From Porticoccus sp964608185 (GTDB taxonomy: Bacteria; Pseudomonadota; Gammaproteobacteria; Pseudomonadales; Porticoccaceae), in contig CAZSMR010000016.1 in assembly GCA_964608185.1 (NCBI GenBank), positions 1 to 28,326 of the forward strand: a stretch of 28,326 bases of DNA. Reading direction: 5' to 3'. The first letter of the stretch is position 1; each line of letters begins with the position of its first letter. This document shows positions 1 to 6,940 of this stretch, in pieces. The notes beneath the pieces were generated by a model, which saw only the letters and a list, made by a program, of their open reading frames with translations, ran no database searches and was not told the origin of the DNA. The position numbers and the translations under genes were made by a program.

Positions 1-404
1 CCTTCACCAGCGATAGAGTGTTCTATTTCGAACTCAGAAAAGAATCTTATCGTATCGCTGTATTCATGACCTACAAATAATACGAATCGATGTAAATCAA
101 ATTCATCTTTCGAACTGGTTGAATTATCAGAGTTATGATTATTATAGTGAAGCTCACCATAGCCACCGATATTAGTTTTAGTTGCCCATTCCGCTAATTT
201 TGCAGTTGGACTAGAAGTAATTTCCTCCACAGCTGTAAATGTAGATTCCGTTTTAGCATTATTTTCAGCAAGTCCTTCTTTCAGATTGCTAATTTCTGCT
301 TGTTGTTTTTGTATCAATTCATACATTTCATCTAATGTTGGTTTTGCGTCTACCGCAAATGCAACAGATAAAAGTACAACTCCTGCTATCGTAGTACGAA
401 ACAT
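1..404 (-). CDS. Outer-membrane porin, N-terminal part (runs off left edge)
   Basis: The gene starts at ATG 402-404 behind a good ribosome site (TAGGAGAT) and stays open to the window edge, about 134 residues. Residues 1-20 form a typical signal peptide ending VDA. Residues about 24-55 look like a short coiled coil (EMYELIQKQQAEISNLK), as in porins with a periplasmic trimerisation stalk. From residue 80 the strand-like GGYGELHYNN and later FDLHRFVLFVGHEYSD with FFSEFEIEHS resemble the first strands of a 16-stranded porin related to the OprO/OprP-like families. It should sit in the outer membrane as a passive channel; the substrate cannot be told. A promoter overlapped by a Fur-box match lies upstream, so iron repression is inferred. 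The family call rests on remembered similarity and only the N-terminus is visible. Confidence 0.75.
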   Translation of the reverse strand, partial: MFRTTIAGVVLLSVAFAVDAKPTLDEMYELIQKQQAEISNLKEGLAENNAKTESTFTAVEEITSSPTAKLAEWATKTNIGGYGELHYNNHNSDNSTSSKDEFDLHRFVLFVGHEYSDTIRFFSEFEIEHSIAGE

Positions 405-436
405 TTTGCCGATCTCCTAATTTATTACGACTTTTG

Positions 437-452
437 TAATTCAATTGAATTA
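437..452. repeat. 16-bp perfect palindrome in porin 5' leader
   Basis: TAATTCAATTGAATTA reads identically on both strands. It lies between the predicted porin promoter and its start codon, just downstream of the expected transcription start, so it could be an operator or a weak hairpin at the 5' end of the mRNA. Function is unknown. Confidence 0.5.
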
Positions 453-461
453 ACGAGGGAG

Positions 462-490
462 ACTATATACTATTTTTACGTGAATGAGAA
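462..490 (-). promoter_or_regulatory. Predicted sigma-70 promoter of the porin gene
   Basis: Read on the minus strand, TTCTCA (485-490) and TATAGT (462-467) are separated by exactly 17 bases. The -10 matches TATAAT at five of six positions, the -35 matches TTGACA at four of six. The start would fall near 455, about 50 bases before the porin ATG. Confidence 0.5.
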
Positions 491-499
491 CTATTATCA
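485..499. promoter_or_regulatory. Fur-box-like operator
   Basis: TGAGAACTATTATCA matches the 7-1-7 Fur consensus TGATAATnATTATCA at 12 of 14 defined positions, with one half perfect. It covers the predicted -35 element of the porin promoter, the classic arrangement for iron-dependent repression. A much weaker half-similar stretch follows at about 514-528. Zur binding is an alternative, but the match is closer to Fur. Confidence 0.55.
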
Positions 500-722
500 T
501 TCATATAAATAAATGATTATTGTTTATAATAGTGACTAGTTATCGTTTGTATTAAAATTTGTGATTTTTTTTATGCCCGGTACTTTAAATAACCCAAAAT
601 AAGCATAAGCTTGATAATTTCTCTTATATAAAAAAAGTAATAGTTTTAGCGCAATGAATTAAAGGTTAAAATGTTCATAAATTAGTTAAAGATTTTTTAT
701 TATTAAAGGGATATTGTTATCA

Positions 723-1046
723 ATGGATATTATGGAAACCATACGCGAGCAAATTGAAGGTAATCCGATCATCCTCTACATGAAGGGTTCCCCTAATTCA
801 CCACAGTGCGGTTTTTCAGCACGAACTATCGAAGCTCTTACTTCTTGTGGTGAGCGCTTTGCATTTGTAGATATACTTAGTAATCCAGAAATACGAGCTA
901 ATTTACCAACCTATGGAAACTGGCCTACCTTTCCTCAGTTGTGGGTTAACGGTGAGCTAATTGGGGGCTGTGATATTATTACAGAAATGAAAAAAAAAGG
1001 TGAACTTGAAACTTTAATTAAGGAAGCATCCAAAGCCCAAAAATAG
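723..1046 (+). CDS. grxD: Monothiol glutaredoxin GrxD (CGFS type)
   Basis: A 107-residue monothiol glutaredoxin, close to the usual 105-115. The CGFS active site is at residues 29-32, preceded by the glutathione-contacting Lys21, and the glutathione-binding stretch WPTFPQLWVNGELIGGCD occupies residues 67-84. Family members bind a glutathione-ligated [2Fe-2S] cluster, often with BolA, and move it to apo-proteins in the cytoplasm. The ATG at 723 is preferred; a TTG at 714 in the same frame sits almost on the AAAGGG ribosome site at 705-710 and would be too close. It is transcribed towards the peroxiredoxin and diverges from a probably Fur-controlled porin, which fits an iron/redox neighbourhood; this regulatory link is inference. 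Confidence 0.95.
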   Translation: MDIMETIREQIEGNPIILYMKGSPNSPQCGFSARTIEALTSCGERFAFVDILSNPEIRANLPTYGNWPTFPQLWVNGELIGGCDIITEMKKKGELETLIKEASKAQK

Positions 1047-1137
1047 TTATAAGTGCTTAGTTATTGCCATTTTGGCGGTTCTTATTGTTTTCTGTTAATC
1101 TTGATCTATGGTTACTTTGTGAAATAGATTTCCAGCA

Positions 1138-1166
1138 TTGAAATAACTGCCTCGAAACAATAGAAA
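1138..1166 (+). promoter_or_regulatory. Candidate promoter of the peroxiredoxin gene
   Basis: TTGAAA (1138-1143) and TAGAAA (1161-1166) are 17 bases apart, about 45 bases ahead of the peroxiredoxin ribosome site. The -10 is only a four-of-six match. No OxyR site was recognised with confidence. Confidence 0.35.
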
Positions 1167-1216
1167 AATACCAAGTTTTTCTTAAAAATTAAACATTATG
1201 AAAAAGGAGTTTTATT

Positions 1217-1822
1217 ATGGGTGTATTAGTAGGAAAGCAGGCACCAGACTTTACCTCTGGTGCTGTACTAGCGAACGGTGAGATTGTCGATGAGTTTAAT
1301 TTACATTCCACTATAAAAGGGAAGAAAGCAGTTATTTTCTTCTATCCTCTAGACTTCACATTTGTTTGTCCCTCAGAGCTGATTGCGTTCGATCATCGAA
1401 TAGAGGAATTCAAGAAACGAGGTGTTGAGGTTATTGGAATTTCTATTGATTCTGTATTTACGCATAACGCTTGGCGTAACACAGCCATCAATGATGGTGG
1501 TATTGGTCAAGTAAATTATCCTCTTGTTGCCGATATGAAACATGAAATATGCCAGGCCTACGACGTTGAATTTGGCGATGCAGGCGTTGCTTTTCGAGGT
1601 TCGTTCTTAATTGGCGAAGACGGAATTGTATATCACCAGGTCGTCAATCACTTACCCTTAGGTCGTAATATTGATGAGATGTTAAGAATGATAGACGCCT
1701 TAAGTTTTCATCAAGAGCATGGCGAAGTTTGTCCAGCTAATTGGAAGGAAGGTGATAAAGGAATGGATGCATCTCCTGAAGGTGTTGCCTCATACCTAAC
1801 AGAGAATGCAGACAAACTTTAA
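1217..1822 (+). CDS. Typical 2-Cys peroxiredoxin (AhpC/Prx1 family)
   Basis: A full-length 201-residue thiol peroxidase that reduces hydrogen peroxide and organic peroxides. The peroxidatic Cys51 sits in DFTFVCPSE, the resolving Cys172 in GEVCPANWKEG, and GGIGQ matches the GGLG-type loop of typical 2-Cys enzymes that are sensitive to over-oxidation. The C-terminus has YL rather than the YF motif of eukaryotic sensitive forms. Start ATG 1217 follows a clear AAAAAGGAG ribosome site. It lies downstream of grxD with a 170-bp gap and its own candidate promoter, and is closed by a strong terminator at 1871-1904. Pseudomonas carries a similar peroxidase gene near grxD, rnt and pyrC (recalled). The reductant partner, thioredoxin or AhpF, is not encoded here. 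Confidence 0.95.
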   Translation: MGVLVGKQAPDFTSGAVLANGEIVDEFNLHSTIKGKKAVIFFYPLDFTFVCPSELIAFDHRIEEFKKRGVEVIGISIDSVFTHNAWRNTAINDGGIGQVNYPLVADMKHEICQAYDVEFGDAGVAFRGSFLIGEDGIVYHQVVNHLPLGRNIDEMLRMIDALSFHQEHGEVCPANWKEGDKGMDASPEGVASYLTENADKL

Positions 1823-1870
1823 TTTTAATTAAACAATTAGTATTATATTTTCAGATTATTCGAGAATAGC

Positions 1871-1904
1871 AAAAACCGTGGAATGATATTCCACGGTTTT
1901 TTTA
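1871..1904 (+). terminator. Rho-independent terminator after the peroxiredoxin gene
   Basis: A 12-bp perfect stem (AAACCGTGGAAT / ATTCCACGGTTT) with a three-base GAT loop is followed by a run of T residues. It lies between the peroxiredoxin stop at 1822 and the slyX start at 1933. The A-run on the 5' side would also let it act on the minus strand, though only a plus-strand gene needs it here. Confidence 0.93.
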
Positions 1905-1932
1905 TCTCTTGATAATTCTTTTGGAGACATAA

Positions 1933-2139
1933 ATGTCAATAGACAGGATTATTGAGCTAGAAACTAAACTAGCTTTTCAGGAAGACACTATTTCTCAGCT
2001 CAACGATGTTGTTTGCAGGCAGCAAGATCAGCTCGATGAGCTTGCTCAGAAGTGCCAGACATTAATTTCATCAACTAAAGTGTTAACTGATAAGATTGCA
2101 AATGAGGATGAAGAAGGCATTAGGCCGCCACATTATTAG
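1933..2139 (+). CDS. slyX: SlyX family protein
   Basis: A 68-residue protein predicted to be one coiled coil. It shows the SlyX family hallmarks: an N-terminal RIIELETKLAFQEDTI stretch, then QLNDVVCRQQDQLDEL, and the conserved C-terminal RPPHY. Length is normal for the family (about 70-75). The biochemical role of SlyX is unknown; in enterobacteria it is encoded beside the peptidyl-prolyl isomerase gene slyD, which is absent here. ATG 1933 follows TTGGAGA at good spacing. It lies just after the peroxiredoxin terminator and converges on maeB with a 39-bp gap, so it is probably transcribed from its own promoter or by readthrough. Confidence 0.93.
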   Translation: MSIDRIIELETKLAFQEDTISQLNDVVCRQQDQLDELAQKCQTLISSTKVLTDKIANEDEEGIRPPHY

Positions 2140-2178
2140 GCTATGAAGTGTTCAATTCAGCTTACTTTTTTCCTACGC

Positions 2179-4458
2179 TCATGGATTATCATTTTTAGTA
2201 AAAAAATCCGATCCCATCATTGCAGTTGTATTGAGTATTCCTCTACCTGAAACTGACGGTATTAGGATATGTGCAGGTTTCCCCAAGCCGTTAAGAAAGG
2301 GTCCCACAAGTCGAGCATTTGTTAGTGATCGGATCAAACCAAGAGCTATACTTGCAGCATCCATGTTTGGCATAATCAGCACATTGGCTCTACCTGTAAT
2401 GTTTGTGTTATTGCAAATGGTTTGTCTTAGTGCTTCATTGAGGGCAGACATGGCATGCATCTCACCATCTATCTCAATAGCAGGCATATCAGTACGTAAT
2501 TTCTCTGCAGCCCTTTTCATTTTATGCGCTGATTCATCATCATATGTACCATAATTAGAATGCGAAAGTAATGCTACTTTTGGGCTAACTCCACATCTTT
2601 TGACAAATTCAATAGCATCTTTAGTGGTATCAACAATCTGCTCTTCGGTTGGGTTGACGTTTATAAAAGCATCCGCTAAAAATAACGGTCCGTCGTCTAA
2701 AAGTAAAATACATATAGACGAGATACTACTTGTACTATCTCGAGGAGGAATGATGCTTGTAATCTTTGTAAGGTGTTGGTCGTATCGCCCAGATTTACCA
2801 CATATCAATCCATCGGCATCACCAAGTGCGACCATTATTGTTGCTATTACTGAATTATCAGTATGTATTAAGTTCCTTGCAGTTTCTACAGAAATACCTG
2901 AACGCCCTACGTGTTGATGATAGTACTGCCAGTAGTTTTCTCGATGAGCATCGTTCTCAGGGTTAAATATTTGAAATTCATCCCCTGGCTTTATACGTAA
3001 GTTCATTTCTTTGATTTTTTGTTTGATTATAGCTGGTCGACCAATCAGTATCGGTTTAGCTATTTTTTCATCAATTATTCCCTGCATGGCCCTCAAAACG
3101 TCATCATTTTCGCCTTCAGCATAAGCAATTCTGGGCGGATTTTTTTTTGCTCTCTCTATCATAGGCTGCATAAACAATTGACTACGGTTAACGTAACTAT
3201 GAAGTTTGTTACGATATGCTTCAAGATTTTTTATTGGTCTAGTAGCAACACCGCTTGCCATAGCTGCTTTTACAACAGCTAGGGGAACTTCTTCAATAAG
3301 ACGAGGATCAAATGGCTTAGGAATAAGATAGTCTGGTCCAAATTTTAAATCTTCACCAGCATAAGCCTCAGTAACCTCTGGAGAGGCTTCACGATGAGCT
3401 AAGTCTGCAATAGCCTTTACGCAAGCTTGCTTCATTTCGTCATTGATCGTAGTTGCACCACAATCAAGTGCACCTCTGAATATAAAAGGAAAACAGAGAA
3501 CATTGTTGACTTGATTTGGAAAATCAGAGCGACCTGTTGCTATTATTGCGTCAGGTCTTGCGGCTTTAGCTATTTCAGGCATAATTTCAGGGGTCGGGTT
3601 AGACATCGCTAGTATTAGCGGATTAGGCGCCATTTTTTTTATCATGTCAGCTTTTAGTATTCCGGGACCGGATAGACCTAAAAATAGATCAGCATCGGTT
3701 ATTGCGTCATCAAGTGTTCTATCATCGGTATCTACAGCGTAATCCTCTTTCCATGGGTTCATTCCCACTTTTCTACCTTTATAAATAACACCATTGCGAT
3801 CAATCATACGCACATTTTTTTTACAAAGTCCCATAGAAACAAGAAGATTTACACAGGCAATACTTGCAGCACCAGCACCTGTGACAACAATTTTTATGTG
3901 CTCTAGATCTTTTTTAACGATTCTTAAACCATTATAAATTGCAGCTGCTGATACGATAGCCGTACCATGTTGGTCATCATGAAAGACAGGTATTTTCATA
4001 CGTTCACTTAACTTTTTCTCAATAAGAAAGCACTCTGGCGCTTTTATGTCTTCTAGATTGATTCCGCCAAAAGTTGGCTCAAGTGAAGCTATGATGTCGA
4101 CGATTTTATCTGCATCAGATTCATCAATTTCAATATCAAACACATCTATATTGGCAAATTTTTTGAACAAAACTGCCTTTCCTTCCATTACGGGCTTCGA
4201 AGCTAGTGGGCCTATGTCACCAAGACCTAAAACTGCTGTTCCGTTAGTAATAACTGCAACAAGATTTCCTCTTGCAGTTACTTTGTCAACATCGGTAGGA
4301 TTTTTTACTATATACCCGCAGGCATAAGCAACTCCAGGTGAATATGCCATCGCCAAATCCCTTGAATTCGCCATTGGCTTTGTAGGTCGAATCTCCAGTT
4401 TTCCTGGAAGTGGGTTCATATGATAACGGAGAGATCTTTCTTTAAATGAATCATCCAT
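2179..4458 (-). CDS. maeB: NADP-dependent malic enzyme (MaeB hybrid type)
   Basis: A 759-residue two-domain protein, the expected size for MaeB. Residues 1 to about 430 are the malic enzyme part: Tyr39 in AYSPGVA, the metal-binding DDQHGTA near residue 160, a nucleotide-binding VVTGAGAAS near 191, and LAMSNPTPEI. The remaining part (about 430-759) is a phosphotransacetylase-like domain (LLDDGPLFLADAFINVNP, NMDAASIALGLI) that in this family is regulatory rather than catalytic. It oxidatively decarboxylates malate to pyruvate, yielding reducing power in the cytoplasm. The gene is isolated between convergent slyX and the divergent ferredoxin gene. ATG 4458 follows a modest GAGA ribosome site. 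NADP preference is taken from the family, not read from residues. Confidence 0.95.
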   Translation of the reverse strand: MDDSFKERSLRYHMNPLPGKLEIRPTKPMANSRDLAMAYSPGVAYACGYIVKNPTDVDKVTARGNLVAVITNGTAVLGLGDIGPLASKPVMEGKAVLFKKFANIDVFDIEIDESDADKIVDIIASLEPTFGGINLEDIKAPECFLIEKKLSERMKIPVFHDDQHGTAIVSAAAIYNGLRIVKKDLEHIKIVVTGAGAASIACVNLLVSMGLCKKNVRMIDRNGVIYKGRKVGMNPWKEDYAVDTDDRTLDDAITDADLFLGLSGPGILKADMIKKMAPNPLILAMSNPTPEIMPEIAKAARPDAIIATGRSDFPNQVNNVLCFPFIFRGALDCGATTINDEMKQACVKAIADLAHREASPEVTEAYAGEDLKFGPDYLIPKPFDPRLIEEVPLAVVKAAMASGVATRPIKNLEAYRNKLHSYVNRSQLFMQPMIERAKKNPPRIAYAEGENDDVLRAMQGIIDEKIAKPILIGRPAIIKQKIKEMNLRIKPGDEFQIFNPENDAHRENYWQYYHQHVGRSGISVETARNLIHTDNSVIATIMVALGDADGLICGKSGRYDQHLTKITSIIPPRDSTSSISSICILLLDDGPLFLADAFINVNPTEEQIVDTTKDAIEFVKRCGVSPKVALLSHSNYGTYDDESAHKMKRAAEKLRTDMPAIEIDGEMHAMSALNEALRQTICNNTNITGRANVLIMPNMDAASIALGLIRSLTNARLVGPFLNGLGKPAHILIPSVSGRGILNTTAMMGSDFFTKNDNP

Positions 4459-4666
4459 GATTGTTTCTCATAATTAACTACCAGGAAAATCTCCTGGTTA
4501 AGCCTTAAGCCGATTTTTACTTTTATATTCTAACGCGAGAGGTGCTACTATTGCTAAGAAAATTGTCTTTTTCTACCCATAAATGTTGAGCTATTTAAAG
4601 TTATAGTTTAAAAATAATATTACAATATAAAGAGTTTCTCTATTAGTAACAGAGTTGAGTTAAATT

Positions 4667-4987
4667 ATGCCAATTATTCACTATATTGACATTCAAGGTG
4701 GGAAATATGAAGTCGAAGTCCCAGAAGGATCCTCTGTAATGCAGGGAGCCATAGATGGAATGGTTGATGGAATATTAGCGGAGTGTGGAGGACAGTGCCG
4801 TTGCGGAACATGTCATTGCTATGTTGATGAGGATTGGTTAGAAAAAATAGAAAAAGTTGATGAGATAGAGGCTACGATGTTAGAAGCAGTTATTGATCCT
4901 CGTAAAAACAGCAGACTTAGTTGCAAAATAAAAGTAACCAAGGAGCTCGATGGATTAGTTATTAGAGTTCCTGAGCGCCAGTACTAA
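4667..4987 (+). CDS. Adrenodoxin/putidaredoxin-type [2Fe-2S] ferredoxin
   Basis: A 106-residue ferredoxin. Cys40, Cys46, Cys49 and Cys86 give the C-X5-C-X2-C...C pattern of the vertebrate/putidaredoxin-like class that binds one [2Fe-2S] cluster. Two further cysteines (44 and 51) lie inside the cluster loop CGGQCRCGTCHC, which is more than usual. Such ferredoxins deliver electrons to cytochrome P450s or other oxygenases, or serve Fe-S assembly (IscFdx type). No P450, oxygenase, reductase or isc gene is nearby, so the partner is unknown. The sequence lacks the longer tail typical of isc-operon Fdx but that role cannot be excluded. ATG 4667 is preceded by a weak GAG-rich ribosome site. Confidence 0.88.
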   Translation: MPIIHYIDIQGGKYEVEVPEGSSVMQGAIDGMVDGILAECGGQCRCGTCHCYVDEDWLEKIEKVDEIEATMLEAVIDPRKNSRLSCKIKVTKELDGLVIRVPERQY

Positions 4988-5042
4988 CCAATTTTTTTGC
5001 TAGTAACATAAGCTTAAATTTTTTTTTGAGGAGAAATTTTAG

Positions 5043-5654
5043 CTAATCCCATCCTCCTAAAGTATGCCATTTATTAACAATCCCACAAAATAATTCTGCA
5101 GTTTTTTCAGCGTCATAGATAGCAGAGTGTGCTTCATCATTATTAAATTCTATTTTTGCAGCCTTGCATGCTTTTGCTAAAACAGTCTGACCATATGCTA
5201 AGCCTCCTAATGTAGCTGTATCGAAACACGAAAAGCTGTGAAATGGACTTTTTTTGATATTATTACGTTTTACAGCGCTATTTAAAAAACCGAGATCAAA
5301 ATGAGCATTATGGCCAACTAAAATAGCCCTACTGCAATTAGCATCTTTAACTGCATCATTGATTTCTTGGAAAAAAGAACTTAATACTTCATATTCATCT
5401 AAAGCTATACGATATGGATCATCTGGATCAATTCCAGTGATATCAAGTGCAGCTTGCTCAATATTAGAACCCTTGAAAGGAATAACGGAATGAAAAATAT
5501 TACATTCTGGAACTAGTTCGCCTTGCTCGCTGATTGATAAAATAACGGCTCCTATTTCAAGTAAAGCATCTTTTCCAGAATCAAAGCCACCAGTCTCAAC
5601 ATCTACTACGATAGGTAAAAATCCTCTAAATCTGTCTGACATAATTTGTTTCAT
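5043..5654 (-). CDS. rnt: Ribonuclease T
   Basis: A 203-residue DEDD-family 3'-5' exoribonuclease that trims tRNA 3' ends (removing the terminal AMP) and matures other stable RNAs. Exo I carries Asp18 and Glu20 in VVDVETGG, Exo II is GHNAHFD, and Exo III is HSAIYDAEKTAELF with the catalytic His and Asp. Length is near the usual 205-225. ATG 5654 is taken as start, but a second in-frame ATG at 5642 (MSDRFRGF) is also plausible because family members often begin close to that motif. It follows pyrC by 19 bases on the same strand, so the two are probably co-transcribed, as in Pseudomonas (recalled). Confidence 0.95.
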   Translation of the reverse strand: MKQIMSDRFRGFLPIVVDVETGGFDSGKDALLEIGAVILSISEQGELVPECNIFHSVIPFKGSNIEQAALDITGIDPDDPYRIALDEYEVLSSFFQEINDAVKDANCSRAILVGHNAHFDLGFLNSAVKRNNIKKSPFHSFSCFDTATLGGLAYGQTVLAKACKAAKIEFNNDEAHSAIYDAEKTAELFCGIVNKWHTLGGWD

Positions 5655-5673
5655 AATTTTACACTTCAGCTAT

Positions 5674-6729
5674 TTAATTAAAATTTACAACCTGCCACTG
5701 TCGCATTTCTCCTGCCCCAAGTGGCGTTATTGTGTCTTGGAAAAATGGTAGCTCCAATGGGTTATGCCAGGGTATTTTATGAAGTGTTATGGTGTCGGTA
5801 TTACGGGGTATTTTATAAAAGTCTGGACCATAGAAACTAGAAAATCCCTCTAGTTTATTAAGCGCTCCTGCTGACTCAAAAACCTCTGTATAAAACTCTA
5901 TAGCTGCATGATTCGAATAGCAACCGGCACAACCACAAGCATTCTCTTTTTCATTAGTTGAATGTGGTGCCGAATCTGTTCCAAGAAAAAATTTTGGGTT
6001 ACCGCTAGTAGCTGCTGAAATCAGTGCTTTTTGGTGTGTATCTCTTTTTAAAATAGGCAAACAATAGTAATGAGGTCTTATACCCCCAGAAAGCATATGA
6101 TTGCGATTATACAAAAGGTGCTGAGGTGTTATAGTTGCTGCAATTCTGCTGGATGACTCTACTACAAAATCTACTCCTTCTTTTGAAGTAATATGCTCAA
6201 GGACAATATTAAGTCCAGGAAAATCATGAGTCAGCCTCCTTAAATGGCGATCTATAAAAACAGCCTCACGGTCAAAAATATCAATATTTTGATCGTTAAC
6301 TTCACCATGTAATAATAAAGGAATTTCTTCTTTTTCCATTTGTGCTATGACGGAATTAATATTATTTAAATCTGTTACCCCTGATTCAGAATTTGTAGTC
6401 GCCCCGCAAGGATAGTATTTGCATCCAAATATTTGGCCTGAGGCTTTAGCTTCAATAATTTCTTGTGGCGATGTGTTATCAGTAAGATAGAGAACCATCA
6501 TTGGCTCCCAGGGTGAATTACTCGGTCGATTTTTTAAGATGCGTTTGCGGTAAGCTATAGCCTGATCTGTTCTTAAGACAGGAGGATCTAGGTTTGGCAT
6601 TACCACTGATCTACCAAAGTATCTCGCCGCATCCTGAACAGTAAAAGCTAATGCCTCATTATCTCTCAAATGAACATGCCAGTCGTCTGGACGAGTTATT
6701 GTTATTTCTTGATGATCTATTTTTATCAT
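5674..6729 (-). CDS. pyrC: Dihydroorotase, class II
   Basis: A 351-residue cytoplasmic amidohydrolase that cyclises N-carbamoyl-aspartate to dihydroorotate, the third step of pyrimidine synthesis. His18 and His20 in DDWHVHLRDN are zinc ligands; GCKYYPCG holds the lysine that is carboxylated to bridge the two zincs; LLHGEV and LEHITS give further histidine ligands; LGTDSAPH holds the catalytic Asp. The length and these motifs match the Escherichia coli class II enzyme rather than the larger class I forms. It leads a probable two-gene operon with rnt and diverges from argG across a 211-bp gap that contains a spaced inverted repeat. Confidence 0.97.
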   Translation of the reverse strand: MIKIDHQEITITRPDDWHVHLRDNEALAFTVQDAARYFGRSVVMPNLDPPVLRTDQAIAYRKRILKNRPSNSPWEPMMVLYLTDNTSPQEIIEAKASGQIFGCKYYPCGATTNSESGVTDLNNINSVIAQMEKEEIPLLLHGEVNDQNIDIFDREAVFIDRHLRRLTHDFPGLNIVLEHITSKEGVDFVVESSSRIAATITPQHLLYNRNHMLSGGIRPHYYCLPILKRDTHQKALISAATSGNPKFFLGTDSAPHSTNEKENACGCAGCYSNHAAIEFYTEVFESAGALNKLEGFSSFYGPDFYKIPRNTDTITLHKIPWHNPLELPFFQDTITPLGAGEMRQWQVVNFN

Positions 6730-6789
6730 TACACTCTAATATATTTCAATGGTTATTTTATAATGAATGCTACCGGAATCTGCGATCGC

Positions 6790-6873
6790 TTCACAGCAAA
6801 TAACCCATAATTATAACTTTCTTATGACTAAGCTTATCATTTTCTGTATTTATTATTACGTGTTTGCTGTGAA
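6790..6873. repeat. Spaced 11-bp inverted repeat between pyrC and argG
   Basis: TTCACAGCAAA (6790-6800) and TTTGCTGTGAA (6863-6873) are perfect reverse complements 73 bases apart start to start. They flank the middle of the divergent pyrC/argG intergenic region. The spacing is close to seven helical turns, so two operators of one looping regulator is possible; a chance pair is also possible. No known ArgR or PyrR site was recognised. Confidence 0.4.
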
Positions 6874-6940
6874 ACTATCCAACAGCATATTAGAATAGTG
6901 TGTATTCTTAGCTGTCAAAGTTATTCAATCAGGAGTTTAT

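Larger units (their letters stand above)
405..722. other. Divergent intergenic region between porin gene and grxD
   Basis: This 318-bp AT-rich gap separates two divergently read genes. The left half holds the porin promoter, a Fur-box match and a perfect 16-bp palindrome. The right half (about 520-722) is AT-rich with no promoter I could place with confidence for grxD. No small coding frame with a convincing ribosome site was seen. Confidence 0.6.

Noticed and set aside
1047..1110. Possible terminator after grxD around GCCATTTTGGCGG
   Set aside because: The complementarity is only a few bases and is not followed by a T-run.
2231..3612. Several open frames of 60-107 codons on the plus strand opposite the malic enzyme gene
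   Set aside because: They are antisense to a full-length, motif-rich maeB, show no recognisable domains and have no consistent ribosome sites.
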